Source: Glandiceps talaboti (Eukaryota > Hemichordata > Enteropneusta > Spengelidae). From it: 64,000 nucleotides of DNA. Every line of letters begins with the position of its first letter. The stretch's first letter is position 1. Of the stretch, positions 61,745 to 64,000 are shown piece after piece. The translations under genes and the position numbers were made by a program. The stretch is taken from contig NC_135570.1 in NCBI RefSeq assembly GCF_964340395.1, positions 16,428,822 through 16,492,821 of the forward strand, written 5' to 3'. The notes below the pieces were generated by a model that was given only the letters and a program-made list of their open reading frames with translations, was not told the origin of the DNA and did no database searches.

Positions 61745-63222
61745 CACGGTAATAGACTAAACACAGTGTAGTGAAAGGAACACATGGTAATAGATTTGAC
61801 ACAGTGTAGTGAAAGGAACACATGGTAATAGACTTGACACAGTGTAGTGAAAGGAACACATGGTAATAGACTTAACACAGTGTAGTGAAAGGAACACATG
61901 GTAATAGACTTGACACAGTGTAGTGAAAGGAACACATGGTAATAGACTTGACACAGTGTAGTGAAAGGAACACATGGTAATAGACTTGACACAGTGTAGT
62001 GAAAGGAACACATGGTAATAGACTTGACACAGTGTAGTGAAAGGAACACATGGTAATAGACTTGACACAGTGTAGTGAAAGGAACACATGGTAATAGACT
62101 TGACACAGTGTAGTGAAAGGAACACATGGTAATAGACTTGACACAGTGTAGTGAAAGGAACACATGGTAATAGACTTAACACAGTGTAGTGAAAGGAACA
62201 CATGTTAATAGACTTAACACAGTGTAGTGAAAGGAACACATGGTAATAGACTTGACACAGTGGGGTAGTGAAAGGAACACATGTTAATAGACTTAACACA
62301 GTGTAGTGAAAGGAACACATGGTAATAGACTTGACACAGTGTAGTGAAAGGAACACATATTGATAGACTTGACACAGTGTAGTGAAAGGAACACATGGTA
62401 ATAGACTTAACACAGTGTAGTGAAAGGAACACATGGTAATAGACTTAACACAGTGTAGTGAAAGGAACACATGGTAATAGACTTGACACAGTGTAGTGAA
62501 AGGAACACATGGTAATAGACTTGACACAGTGTAGTGAAAGGAACACATGGTAATAGACTTGACACAGTGTAGTGAAAGGAACACATGGTAATAGACTTGA
62601 CACAGTGTAGTGAAAGGAACACATGGTAATAGACTTGACACAGTGTAGTGAAAGGAACACATGGTAATAGACTTAACACAGTGTAGTGAAAGGAACACAT
62701 GGTAATAGACTTGACACAGTGTAGTGAAAGGAACACATGGTAATAGACTTGACACAGTGTAGTGAAAGGAACACATGGTAATAGACTTGACACAGTGTAG
62801 TGAAAGGAACACATGGTAATAGACTTGACACAGTGTAGTGAAAGGAACACATGGTAATAGACTTGACACAGTGTAGTGAAAGGAACACATGGTAATAGAC
62901 TTAACACAGTGTAGTGAAAGGAACACATGGTAATAGACTTGACACAGTGTAGTGAAAGGAACACATGGTAATAGACTTGACACAGTGTAGTGAAAGGAAC
63001 ACATGGTAATAGACTTAACACAGTGTAGTGAAAGGAACACATGGTAATAGACTTGACACAGTGTAGTGAAAGGAACACATGGTAATAGACTTGACACAGT
63101 GTAGTGAAAGGAACACATGGTAATAGACTTGACACAGTGTAGTGAAAGGAACACATGGTAATAGACTTGACACAGTGTAGTGAAAGGAACACATGGTAAT
63201 AGACTTGACACAGTGTAGTGAA
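61745..63222 (+). repeat. 38-bp minisatellite in MVK intron 3, about 39 copies
   Basis: ACACATGGTAATAGACTTGA then CACAGTGTAGTGAAAGGA repeats every 38 bp with few variants (CTTGAC/CTTAAC, TGGTAA/TGTTAA). One unit near 62263-62267 has a GGTAG-type insertion. All three minus frames lack stops, giving a 490-codon by-product frame. Confidence 0.97.
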
Positions 63223-63878
63223 AGATCAAATTTGATAAGATAGCTTAATGTCATACATTCTTTCCCCATACACGCGTCTCAGTGTGACAGGTACAGCTTA
63301 TTTTTCGCTAACATTTGAGGAGTGACTTTGATTTACCGATTCCAGATATCTATGTCAGTCAAACTAGTTACGCCTACCTTGAGTGCAAAGTCTATTATAA
63401 TATGTTCAGCCATTGGTTGAAACTAAGTCATTCGCCATCTAATTAGTATTCCGTTGTATCCTGTTTGTAATGTCAGGCTTCATAAAGCTGAGCAGCAAGA
63501 TATTAATAAAGACATTCTCAGGTTGTCTTCCCTGTGATCTTCCTTTGATTTTGAGCACAGTGCCAAACTGTTCAAAAATTGATATCAACATCAAGTTCAA
63601 AACTACATGTATTTCTAAATGCTTAATGATGTATTCATGGTTTGAAATTACATCAAAAAATGACTCATATCATCTCTGCATAGATTAGGGTTTCACTTGG
63701 ATGTTGTGAGTCACGCACCTTAATAGTCCTATTAATATATTCAATATATTCTAGGGGGCCTAACTAACTTGTAATTTGACAAAAACAATTCATGTCTTTC
63801 CAAACTTATGAAAATATTAATCTTTTTAAATATGTTTTGATGTTATAACAAATACTTTTAACTATTTGATATTTTCAG
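63223..63878. other. MVK intron 3, right end
   Basis: Unique AT-rich sequence leading to the exon 4 acceptor. TCAATATATTCTAGGGGG at 63741 and the following 30 bp resemble 60900-60945. Confidence 0.7.
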
Positions 63879-64000
63879 GAAGTCTGACTTGCCATCATTG
63901 ACATTGCGGGTTGTATCTAAACTACCAACAGGAGCTGGGCTTGGATCATCAGCAGCTTTCTCTGTTTGTTTGGCTGCTTCTTTACTCACATATACTGGCG
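63879..64000 (+). CDS. MVK: Mevalonate kinase, coding exon 4 (partial, runs off window)
   Basis: After a CAG acceptor ending at 63878, preceded by a T-rich stretch, the exon reads [15 protein letters not shown], then [20 protein letters not shown] and LTYTG to the window edge. The [12 protein letters not shown] segment is the glycine/serine-rich ATP-phosphate loop (GHMP motif II) and is diagnostic of MVK. The exon contributes 122 nt inside the window, with the last base starting a new codon. The remaining catalytic residues expected in MVK (the conserved Glu and Asp) would be downstream. Confidence 0.95.

Larger units (their letters stand above)
38042..64000 (+). other. MVK: Mevalonate kinase gene, 5' part (continues beyond window)
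   Basis: This is the gene span from the start codon to the window edge. Mevalonate kinase phosphorylates (R)-mevalonate with ATP to 5-phosphomevalonate in the isoprenoid/sterol pathway. It belongs to the GHMP kinase superfamily. Four coding exons join in frame: phase 0 after exon 1, phase 1 after exon 2, phase 2 after exon 3, all with GT donors and AG acceptors. They total 508 nt, about 169 residues, roughly 40% of a typical animal MVK of about 400 residues. The downstream catalytic half lies outside the window. As I recall human MVK, its coding introns fall near c.78/79, c.226/227 and c.371/372; phases agree and exon 3 here has the same 145-nt length. About 25 kb of intron is mostly tandem repeat. 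Confidence 0.95.

Noticed and set aside
61757-63229. 490-codon minus-strand frame in the 38-bp array
   Set aside because: A by-product of a stop-free minus-strand unit, inside MVK intron 3.

Overview
This is eukaryotic genomic DNA, most likely from an AT-rich bilaterian invertebrate. It has a spliced gene with canonical GT-AG introns, fossil non-LTR and Penelope-type retroelements, and very many long tandem repeats. I cannot name the species from the sequence.

The one gene I recognise with confidence is mevalonate kinase (MVK), on the + strand from 38042 past the right edge. Four coding exons are visible: 38042-38131, 55370-55520, 60604-60748 and 63879-64000 (continuing). They join in phase (0, 1, 2) and encode about the first 169 residues, including the N-terminal GHMP-kinase motif ([17 protein letters not shown]) and the ATP-binding motif ([12 protein letters not shown]). 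The introns are large and made mostly of tandem repeats. Intron 1 is 17.2 kb, of which 15.2 kb is a 65-bp satellite (about 234 copies). Intron 2 is 5.1 kb with GGAT-rich and 30/26-bp arrays. Intron 3 is 3.1 kb with a 33-bp repeat copied from the exon 3 donor site and a 38-bp array.

Upstream of MVK (1-38 kb) there is no confidently recognised cellular gene. Large arrays are: 39-bp (1.48-2.96 kb), 34-bp (3.75-4.1 kb, split by a Penelope-like element), 25-bp (5.76-6.58 kb), 39-bp (7.8-8.06 kb), 24-bp (10.18-12.98 kb), 31-bp (14.15-16.68 kb), 48-bp (18.8-19.24 kb), 38-bp (19.73-20.12 kb), 31-bp CRE-rich (20.6-21.78 kb) and 33-bp (22.26-24.93 kb). Many microsatellites lie around 32.7-33.5 kb. Between the 38-bp and CRE-rich arrays sits a short open frame (20306-20614) for a likely secreted peptide with six cysteines; it is the best candidate for an undescribed gene. 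A LINE 3' end lies at 30.9-31.86 kb, and a decayed LINE fragment lies antisense in MVK intron 1 (38.63-39.29 kb). A few orphan exon-like stretches (7.2, 8.64, 27.5 and 37.6 kb) are given at low confidence.

The main points of interest are the exact 65-bp register and higher-order structure of the MVK intron 1 satellite, recurring 5' splice-site-like cores in several arrays, the six-cysteine peptide between CCAAT- and CRE-bearing arrays, and duplication of an authentic MVK splice donor. The very long open frames inside arrays are treated as by-products of stop-poor repeat units, not as genes.
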